From NCBI RefSeq assembly GCF_002278075.1, contig NZ_CP022990.1, forward strand, positions 372,001-436,000: DNA of 64,000 nt, given 5' to 3'. Positions 1-9,958 of this stretch are shown piece after piece. Position numbers and translations under genes: made by a program. The notes beneath the pieces were generated by a model. That model was not told the DNA's origin and did no database searches. It was given only the letters and a program-made list of their open reading frames with translations. The stretch is from Paraburkholderia aromaticivorans (GTDB lineage Bacteria; Pseudomonadota; Gammaproteobacteria; Burkholderiales; Burkholderiaceae). Each line of letters starts with the position of its first letter. Position 1 is the first letter of the stretch.

Positions 1-183
1 CGGCGCTGGTGGTGGTCGGGCGCGGCGGTCGCGGGCGTCGGACTGCTGGGCGGCGTGGCAGGCGCGTTTGCCGTCTCGTTCTTCGTTCTCACGGGAGCGG
101 CGCAGCAGGTGCCGCCAATGCATGAGTCGTCTTATCTAACCTCGAGCTACGGTGGTTCGTCCACCGATTGGAGCGACGAATGA
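1..183 (+). CDS. C-terminal part of a small membrane protein, cut by the window edge
   Basis: An open frame runs from the first base to a TGA at 181-183, giving about 60 residues. It starts with Arg-Arg-Trp-Trp-Trp, continues with a Gly/Ala/Val/Phe-rich stretch that looks like one membrane segment, and ends in a Ser/Thr/Tyr-rich tail. Its stop codon overlaps the ATG of the next gene (ATGA), so the two are probably translationally coupled. The next gene encodes a Spy/CpxP-like periplasmic protein. Such genes often sit beside a sigma factor and a membrane anti-sigma factor, so an anti-sigma role is possible, but nothing in the visible piece proves it. Confidence 0.6.
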   Translation, partial: RRWWWSGAAVAGVGLLGGVAGAFAVSFFVLTGAAQQVPPMHESSYLTSSYGGSSTDWSDE

Positions 184-698
184 ACGGCCGGTCGTGGAAA
201 ATCGTGCTCGTGGCCTCGCTGGTGCTGAACGTGTTTCTGGTGGGCGCGATCGTCGGCGGTGCTTATCAATGGTTCGCCGCGCGCGGCGCGGCGGCGCCGG
301 TGCTGGCGCAACAGCACGCGCTGCGCTTCGCTGCGCAGACGCTGCCCGCCGAGCGTCAGAAGGCTTTCGCCGACAGCCTGAAGAACGGCCGCCGCGAGGG
401 CCGGCAATACGCCCGCGAAGGGCGCGAAGGGCGCCGCGAAGTGTTGCGCCTGCTGGCGGCGCCGCAGTTCGATCGTGCGGCGCTGGACGCCGCGCTCGCC
501 CGCACGCGCGACGCAGACAGCCATTTGCGCGCGCAAGTGGAAGGCAGTGTGGCGGATTTCGCGGCGACCTTGTCGCCCGAGGAGCGGGTTCGGTTCGCCG
601 ACAGCCTCAAGCTGCGTGGGCAGTGGCGCGAACCCCAGCCGGCAGCGAAGGCGGGTAAGCCGGAAAATCCGGCATCGAGCGAATCTTCGGGCGATTAG
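180..698 (+). CDS. Periplasmic heavy-metal sensor / Spy-CpxP-like protein
   Basis: A 172-residue protein with a short basic N-terminus, one hydrophobic segment at about residues 8-30, and a charged, mostly helical periplasmic part rich in Arg, Glu and Ala. Repeated motifs such as LPAERQKAFADSLK and LSPEERVRFADSLK are typical of the Metal_resist/Spy/CpxP fold, in which helical hairpins bind metals or unfolded proteins in the envelope. I chose the ATG at 180 because it overlaps the stop of the preceding gene. A TTG four codons upstream is also open. The family is clear by pattern; the ligand is unknown. Confidence 0.75.
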   Translation: MNGRSWKIVLVASLVLNVFLVGAIVGGAYQWFAARGAAAPVLAQQHALRFAAQTLPAERQKAFADSLKNGRREGRQYAREGREGRREVLRLLAAPQFDRAALDAALARTRDADSHLRAQVEGSVADFAATLSPEERVRFADSLKLRGQWREPQPAAKAGKPENPASSESSGD

Positions 699-777
699 GA
701 AGAAAAAAACCGGAGCGGGCGCGACGGATTGGCCTGCGGCAGCCGTTTAACGACTATCCAAAGCCGAAGAGGGTGGT

Positions 778-2352
778 ATGGCCAACTCACCGAACCTGAA
801 CGCCGCGGCGATCGCACTGAACCGCTTCGGCCTGGGCGCGCGTGCCGACGATATGCCGCCCGCCGAGCCGAAAGGCTGGCTGCTCGCCCAATTTGAACGA
901 TACGAGGCGCGGCCGGCCGCGTGGGCGGGCCAGCCCGGCTCGGTGGCGCTGTCGACCCAACTGCTGCAACAGCGTGCGCAGTTCACCCAGCAGGCTCGCC
1001 AGAACGCGGGCGAGGGCGCGGCCATAGAATCCGCGAACGCGGGTAATGCGGGTAATGCGGGTAATGCGACACAGCCCGATACGCAAACCAACGCACCGAC
1101 GAACGCTCAATCCGACCCACAAGGCCCGGCGCAAGCCAGCGCTCGAATTGCCAGGCAAGCCGAACGAAAAGCCCTGCGCGGCGAAATACTCGACCTGTAC
1201 CGCTCATCCGTGAATGCACGGGTGACGAGTGCGTTGACCACGCAAACGCCGTTCGTCGAACGGCTGGTGCATTTCTGGGCCAACCATTTCGCGATATCCA
1301 CCGAGAAGCCGGGCGTAGCGGCGTTGGCGGGCGCGTTCGAGGCCGAAGCGATTCGCCCGCACGTGCTGGGCCGCTTCGAAGACATGCTGACCGCCGTGGA
1401 ACGTCATCCTGCGATGCAACTGTTTCTCGACCAGACGCGTTCGGTGGGACCGGACAGCATGGCGGCCATACGTGCCGCCCAGCGCGATCCGGATCGCAAG
1501 CGCGGCCTGAACGAAAACCTGGCGCGCGAGATCATGGAGCTGCACACGCTCGGCGCGCGCAGCGGCTACACCCAGGAGGACGTCACCGAGTTTGCCCGCG
1601 CGCTGACCGGCTGGAGTGTCGCCGGCAATCCGGCCAACGCGGCGAGCTCCGGCAATGCGGGCCGGCTGGCCCGGCAGCAGAACGCGGCGCCGGGCACGTT
1701 CGTGTTTCGCGCCGCGCTGCATGAGCCCGGTTCGCGGACCATCATGGGCCGGCGCTACGACCAGCCCGGTGAAGAACAGGCGCTCGCGATCCTGCATGAC
1801 CTCGCGAGCGCACCGGCGACTGCGCAGCATATCGGCGGCAAGCTGGCCCGTCATTTCGTCGCCGATACGCTGCCGCCCGGCGTGAGCGAGCGGCTCGCCA
1901 GCGCGTTCGAGCGCAGCGGCGGCGATCTGCCGTCCGTGTACCGGGCGCTGATCGATCTGCCGCAAGCGTGGTCGCCCGCCGCCGTGAAGTTCAAGACGCC
2001 GTGGGAGTGGACCATTTCATCGATGCGCGGACTCGGCTGGCGCGAGCTCGGCAACCAGCAGGCGGCGCCCCTTCTCACTCAGCTCGGCCAGCCAGTGTGG
2101 CGGCCGGGCTCGCCGGCCGGTTACGACGACATCGCCGCGAGCTGGGCCGCGCCCGACGCGCTGGTGCGCCGGGTCGAAGTGGCCCAGCGTTTCGCCGCGC
2201 GCGTCGGCGACCGGCTCGACGCGCGCGCGCTCGGCCAGAGCTTGCTCGCCGGTTCGCTCAGCGCGCCGACGGCCGTCGCGGTATCGCGCGCCGAGAGTGC
2301 GTCCACGGCGATCGCGCTATTGCTGGTCTCGCCGGATTTTCAACGGAGATGA
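778..2352 (+). CDS. DUF1800 domain-containing protein
   Basis: A 524-residue protein with the DUF1800 pattern. It has an N-terminal AAIALNRFGLGAR element, then LVHFWANHFAIS near residue 165, the conserved NENLAREIMELHTLG near 245, and YTQEDVTEFARALTGW shortly after. An Ala/Asn/Gln/Pro-rich insert near residues 80-120 contains three Gly-Asn-Ala repeats encoded by a 9-bp tandem repeat. An AGAGGG-type ribosome site precedes the ATG. The gene overlaps or abuts a DUF1501 gene, and this pair is very common in bacteria. The biochemical function of the pair is not established; roles in secreted or envelope-associated processes have been suggested. Confidence 0.88.
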   Translation: MANSPNLNAAAIALNRFGLGARADDMPPAEPKGWLLAQFERYEARPAAWAGQPGSVALSTQLLQQRAQFTQQARQNAGEGAAIESANAGNAGNAGNATQPDTQTNAPTNAQSDPQGPAQASARIARQAERKALRGEILDLYRSSVNARVTSALTTQTPFVERLVHFWANHFAISTEKPGVAALAGAFEAEAIRPHVLGRFEDMLTAVERHPAMQLFLDQTRSVGPDSMAAIRAAQRDPDRKRGLNENLAREIMELHTLGARSGYTQEDVTEFARALTGWSVAGNPANAASSGNAGRLARQQNAAPGTFVFRAALHEPGSRTIMGRRYDQPGEEQALAILHDLASAPATAQHIGGKLARHFVADTLPPGVSERLASAFERSGGDLPSVYRALIDLPQAWSPAAVKFKTPWEWTISSMRGLGWRELGNQQAAPLLTQLGQPVWRPGSPAGYDDIAASWAAPDALVRRVEVAQRFAARVGDRLDARALGQSLLAGSLSAPTAVAVSRAESASTAIALLLVSPDFQRR

Positions 2353-2357
2353 ATCTC

Positions 2358-3506
2358 ATGTTCTCACGCCGCCAGTTTCTGAGCGTCGCCGCCGCGGGTG
2401 CGGGTGCGATGCTCGTGTCGCCGCGGATCGCTCTCGCGAGCGTCGCCACCGATCGTCGTTTCGTGTTCGTGATCCAGCGCGGGGCGGCCGACGGCCTGAA
2501 CCTCGTCGTGCCATACGCCGAGCCCGCTTATGCCACGCTGCGCGGCGCGCTTGCCATCGACACCTCGAACGCGCCGCGGCTGGACGGCACGTTCGCGTTG
2601 CACCCGGCGATGGCGCGGACCGCCGCGATGTATGCGGACCATCAGGCGCTGTTCGTGCACGCGGTGGCGTCGCCGTATCGCGACCGCTCGCACTTCGACG
2701 GACAGAACGTGCTCGAGACCGGCGGCGCATCGCCGTATCAGATCAAAGACGGCTGGCTGAACCGGCTCGTCGCGCAGTTGCCCGCCACGCGGGAGAACGC
2801 GATCGCATTCGCGCCGACCGTGCCGATGGCGTTGCGCGGCCCGGCGGCGGTGACGTCGTATGCGCCCTCGGCGCTGCCGCAAGCCCCCGACGATCTGCTC
2901 GCGCGGGTCTCGCAACTCTACGACGAGGACGCGCAGTTGCGCCCGTTGTGGGAGTCGGCGATGAACGCGCGCGGCCTCGCTGGCGACGCCGGCGCGCGTC
3001 AGGATCCGGCGAGCCTCGGCAAGCTCGCGGCGGGTTTCCTGTCGCGTGAGAACGGTCCGCGCATCGCGATGATCGAAACCGGCGGCTGGGACACGCATAG
3101 CGCGCAGAACGCGCGTCTCGCCAATCAGCTGAAGGCGCTCGACACGATGCTCGCCGCGTTGCGCGACGGCATGGGTCCGTTGTGGGGCAAGACCACCGTG
3201 CTGGTGGCGACGGAGTTCGGCAGAACCGCCGCCGCCAACGGCACGGGCGGCACCGATCATGGCACGGGCTCGGTGGCGATGGTATTGGGCGGCTCGGTGC
3301 AAGGTGGGCGTGTGATCGCCGACTGGCCGGGGCTCGCGCCTCACGACCTTTACGAGGCACGCGACCTCAAGCCGACCACCTCGCTCGACGCGCTGATTGC
3401 CGGCGCCGCGAGCGAAAGCCTCGGGCTCGATCCGCAGCGTACGGCGTCCGCATTGTTCGGCCCAACGCCGAAGGGGCGGCCGCTGACCGGCATCGTGCGC
3501 GCGTAG
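2358..3506 (+). CDS. DUF1501 domain-containing protein, Tat-type signal
   Basis: A 382-residue protein starting MFSRRQFLSVAAAGAGAML. The SRRQFL motif followed by a hydrophobic, Ala-rich run is a good twin-arginine export signal. The body has the DUF1501 motifs MIETGGWDTHSAQ and ATEFGRTAAANGTGGTDHG, resembling the sulfatase/alkaline-phosphatase superfamily fold. I prefer the ATG at 2358 because GGAG at 2345-2348 lies 9 bases upstream. The ATG at 2349, which overlaps the stop of the DUF1800 gene, has that GGAG directly against it. The frame stays open far upstream inside the previous gene, but that part is shadow. It is probably co-translated with the DUF1800 partner; function unknown. Confidence 0.87.
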   Translation: MFSRRQFLSVAAAGAGAMLVSPRIALASVATDRRFVFVIQRGAADGLNLVVPYAEPAYATLRGALAIDTSNAPRLDGTFALHPAMARTAAMYADHQALFVHAVASPYRDRSHFDGQNVLETGGASPYQIKDGWLNRLVAQLPATRENAIAFAPTVPMALRGPAAVTSYAPSALPQAPDDLLARVSQLYDEDAQLRPLWESAMNARGLAGDAGARQDPASLGKLAAGFLSRENGPRIAMIETGGWDTHSAQNARLANQLKALDTMLAALRDGMGPLWGKTTVLVATEFGRTAAANGTGGTDHGTGSVAMVLGGSVQGGRVIADWPGLAPHDLYEARDLKPTTSLDALIAGAASESLGLDPQRTASALFGPTPKGRPLTGIVRA

Positions 3507-3686
3507 CGGCGGTGAACGGACATCGGATAGATGCCCCGCGTGGATCCATTGCAGCAGGATCGCATGAGGCGAGCACGACGGCGGCCGTGTGTTTCAAATA
3601 CCGGGACGACAGGCGGCGCGTCATGCTGTTATCGAGCGGCGTCGCCTGTCGTCACCTCGCAAGTCGCCGGGTGAAAACCGTGACGT

Positions 3687-4046
3687 TTAACCTCCGCCGC
3701 CTTGCGTGCCGATCGTCAGCTTGTTATTCACCGACTTCACGCCCGCCACATTTTTCGCCACTTCCTCCGCCTGCGGAATCTGTGCGCCGTCGGGCACGGA
3801 TCCAGTAAGCGTCACGACTCCGCCGCGAGCCCGGACAAACACGTTCGACACGTCAAAACCCTGCGCCTTCGACAGAGCCTTGCGCACTTGCAGACCCAGC
3901 GAGCGGTCCGCCTTCTTTACCGTCTTGGCACTGGGCGCCGCCATGTCGCCGGACGCCATCGCGTCACTCGCCTGGGCATAGGCGCCGGATGCGGTTGCCA
4001 CACACAATGCGATGCCGAGCGCCTTCAAAAGATTGACTGTTTTCAC
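3687..4046 (-). CDS. BON-domain periplasmic protein
   Basis: A 119-residue protein with a clear signal peptide (MKTVNLLKALGIALCVATAS, cleavage near AYAQA) and one BON domain at about residues 45-115. The domain contains LGLQVRKALSKAQGFDVSNV and GGVVTLTGSVPDGAQIPQAE. BON domains occur in OsmY-like and other envelope proteins and are thought to bind membranes. The start is a GTG (CAC at 4044-4046 on the plus strand) preceded by GGAGAAAAC, a good ribosome site. It stands alone, facing the DUF1501 gene. Confidence 0.85.
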   Translation of the reverse strand: MKTVNLLKALGIALCVATASGAYAQASDAMASGDMAAPSAKTVKKADRSLGLQVRKALSKAQGFDVSNVFVRARGGVVTLTGSVPDGAQIPQAEEVAKNVAGVKSVNNKLTIGTQGGGG

Positions 4047-4415
4047 GTTTTCTCCATCCTCGAAAAATTAATGTCGCTTCGTTGCATGCAAAAAACCACG
4101 CGCTTGCGAGCACTTTCCGCTCACGAGGAGCACCCTGTCTTGTAGAAGAGTCATGCTGCCACGCTCCCGGCGCGCTTAAACAATACTCCAGCGCACGCGC
4201 TCATGCTGAAAAAACTGGCGCGCAACGCCGCGCGAGCCGGGGGGCGGACAATCGCTGCGGCCGCCGCCTTCGCTCGCGTGGATCGGGCATGGTGCGTGGT
4301 TCGGACTGCAGATTCGCGCGTGACGCGGTGCCTGGAACCACCGCGGCGCCATGCTGAGCGTGGTGTCGTCCAGAGCGCGCAGCATCTGGAGCAGCGGGGC
4401 GACGCGCGGCAGTTC
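4047..4415. other. Intergenic stretch with no supported gene
   Basis: About 370 bases between the BON gene and the acyl-CoA dehydrogenase gene, both on the minus strand. Short open frames occur on both strands, but they have Arg/Pro/Ala-rich shadow-type composition and no ribosome site. The part next to 4046 must carry the BON gene promoter. I could not pick a convincing -35/-10 pair. Confidence 0.5.
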
Positions 4416-6137
<1,722 letters not shown>

Positions 6138-6405
6138 GGAAGAAGACCCGTAGAAAAAGTAAGCCGCTATGCGCAACAGCGACGTGACGCATAGGGGAAA
6201 ACACGACGGAACGCCTCAGCACGGCATGCTTGAAAAGCACGCTATCCGGGTAATTCCCAATGCCTTGCCGCGCGGCTATGCGAGCCAGCTTATAACGAAA
6301 ACGAATGAGCGTGCTTTTATTTACAGGCTGAATTCCGGCACGTATGATGGGCGAACAGGACGGCCTACCAATCTGCACAGCAGAACAATCTGGAGGAGCG
6401 ACGCA

Positions 6406-7179
6406 ATGTCTGTGAAGGACCTGTTTCGACTGGACGGCAAGGTTGCACTCGTCACCGGCGGCTCGCGCGGACTCGGTTTGCAAATGGCCGAGGCACTCGG
6501 CGAAATGGGCTGCCGTGTCGCCATCACCGCGCGCAAGGCCGACGAACTTGCCGAAGCGAAAACGCATCTGGAACAACGCGGCATTCAAGTGCAGACGGTG
6601 GTCAACGACCTGCAACGCTTCGAAGGCATTCCCGGCCTCGTGGATGAAGTGCTGAACGTGCACGAGCGCATCGACATTCTCGTCAACAACGCCGGCGCGA
6701 CATGGGGCGCTCCCGCCGAAGACTATCCCGACGAAGCGTGGCACAAGGTGATGAATCTGAACGTGAACGCACCGTTCTTTCTCGCCCGCGAAGTCGGCAA
6801 GCGCAGCATGATCCCGCGGCGCGCGGGCAAGATCGTCAATATCGCTTCGGTGGCTGGGCTGAAAGGATCGCCGCCCGGCATGAACACCATTGCGTACAAC
6901 ACGTCGAAGGCCGCCGCGATCAACTTCACGCGTGCGCTGGCCGCGGAGTGGGGCAAGTACAACATCAACGTCAACGCGATTTGCCCGGGTTTTTTCCCTT
7001 CGAAGATGTCGGCGGGGCTGCTCGGCAAACTCGAAGACACGATCGTCTCGCGCACGCCCTTGCAGCGGCTGGGCGGCGACGAAGATCTCAAAGGCCCGAT
7101 CGTGTTTCTTGCGAGTGAAGCGTCGCGCCACATCACCGGTCAGGATTTCGCGGTGGACGGCGGCGCGATCATCGTCTGA
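6406..7179 (+). CDS. Short-chain dehydrogenase/reductase (SDR family)
   Basis: A 257-residue classical SDR. TGGSRGLG at residues 17-24 is the dinucleotide-binding TGxxxGxG motif, NNAGA follows in the middle, Ser148 lies in NIASVAG, and Tyr164-x3-Lys168 (YNTSK) forms the active site. The C-terminus AVDGGAIIV is typical. The sequence style resembles gluconate 5-dehydrogenase and 3-oxoacyl reductase-like SDRs, but the substrate cannot be read from sequence. GGAGGAG at 6392-6398 sets the ATG at 6406. An acyl-CoA ligase follows 88 bases downstream, so a hydroxyacyl-CoA substrate is a reasonable guess. Confidence 0.85.
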   Translation: MSVKDLFRLDGKVALVTGGSRGLGLQMAEALGEMGCRVAITARKADELAEAKTHLEQRGIQVQTVVNDLQRFEGIPGLVDEVLNVHERIDILVNNAGATWGAPAEDYPDEAWHKVMNLNVNAPFFLAREVGKRSMIPRRAGKIVNIASVAGLKGSPPGMNTIAYNTSKAAAINFTRALAAEWGKYNINVNAICPGFFPSKMSAGLLGKLEDTIVSRTPLQRLGGDEDLKGPIVFLASEASRHITGQDFAVDGGAIIV

Positions 7180-7267
7180 GCGAAGCGTGGGTCACGCGTG
7201 ACGATGTGAACGAAAGCGCGCGGCCGCAGAGAACCGCGCGCGGACACTACAAGATCAGGAGACGCTG

Positions 7268-8950
7268 ATGAACGAACGCCATCACGCCCATTGGCCGCCG
7301 CAAGTGCCATTGCATTTGACGCTGCCTGAAACGAGTCTTTTCTATAACGCCGAGGTGTCGGCAGCGCGCTTTCCCGCCAAGCCGTTCATCATCTTCTACG
7401 ATACGGCGGTGACGTTCTCGCAGTTCAAGGACGAAGCCGAGCGGATCGCGGGCTTTCTGCAGCAGGAGTGTCAGGTCAAGGCGGGCGACCGTGTGCTGCT
7501 CTATATGCAGAACAGTCCGCAATGGATCATCGCGTATTACGGCATCCTGCGGGCGAACGCGGTGGTGGTGCCGGTCAATCCGATGAACATGAGCGCCGAG
7601 CTGGCGCATTACGTCGAAGACAGCGGCGCGACCACCATCATCGCGCCGCAATGCCTGTTCGCGAACGTCGAGCCGCTGATCGGCAGCGGGCCCGGCAAGG
7701 GCATCGAGCACGCGATCGTGGCGACCTATAGCGATTATCTGCAGCGGCCGTCGCCGATTCCCGTGCCGGAGTTCGTCGCGGCGCCGCGCAAGACATTCAG
7801 CCTGGCCGGCGTCACGTCGTGGCACGACATGATCGAGCGGCGCATCGCGCCGGGGCCGCTCACCGCCGGTCCCGACGATCTTTGTGTGATGCCTTATACG
7901 TCCGGCACCACCGGCAAACCGAAGGGCTGCATGCATACGCACCGCAGCGTGATGAGCACGCTGCTTGGCGGCTGCGTCTGGTTCTCGGCGCCGCCAGACG
8001 GCGTCTATCTATCGGTATTGCCGCTCTTTCACGTGACCGGCATGCAAGGCGGCATGAACAGCGCGGTCTTCTCCGGCGCAACGATCGTCCTGTTGCCGCG
8101 CTGGGATCGCGAAGCGGCAGCGCTATGCATGCAGAAATATCGCGTCACCGCGTGGCAATCCATCTCGACGATGATGGTCGATTTCCTGTCGAACCCGAAA
8201 CTCGGCGAATACGATCTGTCGAGCCTCACCGGCACGCGCGGCGGCGGCGCGGCAATGCCGGATGCGATCGCCCGAAAGCTCAAGGCGCTGACCGGGCTCG
8301 ATTACGTCGAAGGCTACGGTATGACGGAAACGATTGCCGGCACGCATATCAATCCGCCGCACCGTCCGAAGCCGCAGTGTCTGGGCATTCCCGTGTTCGA
8401 CGTGGACTCGCGCGTGATCGATCCGGTCTCGCTGCAGGAATTGCCGCAAGGCGAGACCGGCGAGATCGTCGTGAACGCGCCGCAAGTCATGCTGGGCTAT
8501 TGGGGCAATCCGAAAGCGACGGCGGAGGCATTCATCGAACTCGACGGCAAGCGGTTTCTGCGAACCGGCGATCTCGGCCATATCGACGAAGACGGGTATT
8601 TCTTCATGACCGATCGCCTGAAACGGATGATCAACGCATCCGGCTACAAGGTGTGGCCGGCCGAAGTCGAGGCGCTGATGTACCGGCATCCGGCAATTCA
8701 CGAGGTGTGCGTGATCGGCGTGAAGGACGAAAAGCGCGGCGAGACCGTCAAGGCGCTGGTGGTAGCCGATGCGGCTCACGCCGGCACGATTACTGCGAAG
8801 GAGATCATCGACTGGGCGCATGAGCAGATGGCGTCGTATAAGGCGCCGCGCATCGTCGAGTTCCTCGAGTCGCTGCCGAAATCGGGCAGCGGCAAGATCT
8901 TGTGGCGGAAATTGCAGGAAGAAGACGCGGCGCGCACGGCCGGCTCGTGA
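7268..8950 (+). CDS. AMP-dependent acyl-CoA synthetase/ligase
   Basis: A 560-residue ANL-superfamily ligase. It has the ATP-binding YTSGTTGKPKG loop near residue 210, GYGMTET near 349, RTGDLGHIDEDGYF near 435, and the catalytic Lys motif GSGKILWRKL near 540. It activates a carboxylic acid to an acyl-adenylate and then to an acyl-CoA. AGGAG sits just upstream of the ATG. It is in the same direction as the SDR and near the divergent acyl-CoA dehydrogenase, so the three could degrade one acid. The motifs resemble medium/long-chain acyl-CoA ligases, but chain length is not predictable here. Confidence 0.87.
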   Translation: MNERHHAHWPPQVPLHLTLPETSLFYNAEVSAARFPAKPFIIFYDTAVTFSQFKDEAERIAGFLQQECQVKAGDRVLLYMQNSPQWIIAYYGILRANAVVVPVNPMNMSAELAHYVEDSGATTIIAPQCLFANVEPLIGSGPGKGIEHAIVATYSDYLQRPSPIPVPEFVAAPRKTFSLAGVTSWHDMIERRIAPGPLTAGPDDLCVMPYTSGTTGKPKGCMHTHRSVMSTLLGGCVWFSAPPDGVYLSVLPLFHVTGMQGGMNSAVFSGATIVLLPRWDREAAALCMQKYRVTAWQSISTMMVDFLSNPKLGEYDLSSLTGTRGGGAAMPDAIARKLKALTGLDYVEGYGMTETIAGTHINPPHRPKPQCLGIPVFDVDSRVIDPVSLQELPQGETGEIVVNAPQVMLGYWGNPKATAEAFIELDGKRFLRTGDLGHIDEDGYFFMTDRLKRMINASGYKVWPAEVEALMYRHPAIHEVCVIGVKDEKRGETVKALVVADAAHAGTITAKEIIDWAHEQMASYKAPRIVEFLESLPKSGSGKILWRKLQEEDAARTAGS

Positions 8951-9126
8951 GGTTCGTCTGACTGACATAGCGGCGGCTCGGGGCGCTGAAAATACGCTTC
9001 TGACGGTTTGCCTGTAAGCTTTGACCGCGAGTACGCCATGACTGCCGTGCGCGGCTCGCGGTAGTGAACAAAGGCCTGCTGACAGGCTTGAATGCTATTG
9101 CCAACTTTCGAGAGGGGATTTTGAAA

Positions 9127-9441
9127 ATGAAGAGCTTTGCCGTTAAACAGATCATGCTCGGACTGGCCGTTACCGCCCTGATGGCCGGCAGCATTCCGCT
9201 CGCCGCGGCGCAAGATGCCAGCGGCGCTGCGGCTACGGCGGCACCCGCCGCGGCGAGCAGTGCAAAACCGACCAAGGCCGAGCGCAAGGCGGCGCGCAAG
9301 CAAGCGCGTGCCAAGAAGAATGCCGAGTTAAAGAAGCTCGAAGATGCAGGCTACCAGCCGGGTCAGAACGATCCGAACTATCCGGACAAGCTGCAGAAGG
9401 CGGAGAAGAAGGCTGGCATCGGAGCGGGCGCGAGCCAGTAA
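9127..9441 (+). CDS. Small secreted protein, DUF4148-like
   Basis: A 104-residue protein with a signal peptide (MKSFAVKQIMLGLAVTALMA, cleavage near LAAAQDA), an Ala/Pro linker, a highly basic Lys/Arg/Ala stretch (KAERKAARKQARAKKNAELK), and a tail YQPGQNDPNYPDKLQKAEKK. Small proteins of this pattern are numerous in Burkholderia and are grouped as DUF4148-like. Their function is unknown. The ATG at 9127 follows a GAGAGGGGAT ribosome site. An in-frame GTG at 9064 is less likely, because it would bury the signal peptide. Confidence 0.7.
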   Translation: MKSFAVKQIMLGLAVTALMAGSIPLAAAQDASGAAATAAPAAASSAKPTKAERKAARKQARAKKNAELKKLEDAGYQPGQNDPNYPDKLQKAEKKAGIGAGASQ

Positions 9442-9569
9442 TCGTGACGCACGCCGCGCGGCGTGACTGCACTTCGCGCGGCTGCCGATAAGATCAACGG
9501 ATCAGCGGATCAACGTCCCACGTGCGCCCCGCGGCCGCGAACGATTCGCCTTGGGTCGGCTTGACCCAT

Positions 9570-9690
9570 TCAACGCGCGCCAGGCGTCTCGATCAGCATG
9601 TCCACGCACGCCTTGACGCGCGCCGTCATCTGTAACTGCTGCGGGTACACTGCGTAGATATCCGCACCCGGCGTGCGGTTGTCGGCCCGT
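9570..9690 (-). pseudogene. Remnant: C-terminal end of a LysR-type regulator
   Basis: Read on the minus strand, about 35 codons ending in TGA at 9570-9572 give IYAVYPQQLQMTARVKACVD followed by MLIETPGAR. This is the usual ending of LysR-type regulators (xxVYPxxxxLxxRVRxxVDFL). Nothing upstream continues the effector domain or the helix-turn-helix, and a different gene fragment begins at about 9680. It is a tail left by a deletion and is not expected to be functional. Confidence 0.6.
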
Positions 9691-9829
9691 TTGCGATCGG
9701 CTGGCTGAAGAGCGTGACGGGCGGATACGCCCCGGGCTCTATGTGGTGGCGGCGAGTCTCGCGGTGTCCGCTTTGCTGGCGCTGGCCGTCGGCCGGCGAG
9801 GACACCGGACCGCGCCCGCCGCGCATTGA
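9678..9829 (+). pseudogene. Remnant: C-terminal end of an MFS transporter, frameshifted
   Basis: On the plus strand the bases encode VVGPFAIGWLKSVTGGYAPG. After a shift of frame near 9730-9737 they encode LYVVAASLAVSALLALAVGR, ending in a basic tail with TGA at 9827-9829. This matches the last membrane helix and end of MFS carriers (GPxxxGxLxDxTGGYxxGL). Only the final 50 or so codons remain, and one base seems to be missing. It directly abuts the LysR tail on the other strand, so one deletion probably removed most of both genes. Confidence 0.6.
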
Positions 9830-9904
9830 TCCGGCCGGCGCGAGTGTCGACGCGAAGCATTGAAGTTCTCGCTCGAGCGACGTTTTAGGGCGTTGATGCT
9901 TTCC

Positions 9905-9952
9905 GTACCTGAATCGATTACGCTTTTGCGAGCGACTTAAAAATTCAGGTAC
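9905..9952. repeat. Perfect 10-bp inverted repeat just before the VIT1 gene
   Basis: GTACCTGAAT at 9905-9914 and its exact reverse complement ATTCAGGTAC at 9943-9952 flank a 28-base spacer. The right arm ends 6 bases before the ATG at 9959. It could be an operator for a dimeric regulator, or a stem-loop in the leader that hides the ribosome site. No good Shine-Dalgarno sequence is otherwise visible. Confidence 0.6.
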
Positions 9953-9958
9953 ACCGCC

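Noticed and set aside
1039..1065. Three copies of GCGGGTAAT as a regulatory repeat
   Set aside because: It lies inside the DUF1800 coding sequence and simply encodes a Gly-Asn-Ala repeat in a low-complexity linker.
1968..2357. In-frame upstream extension of the DUF1501 gene inside the DUF1800 gene
   Set aside because: The Tat signal begins at 2358, a ribosome site lies just before it, and the extension is Arg/Ala-rich shadow sequence.
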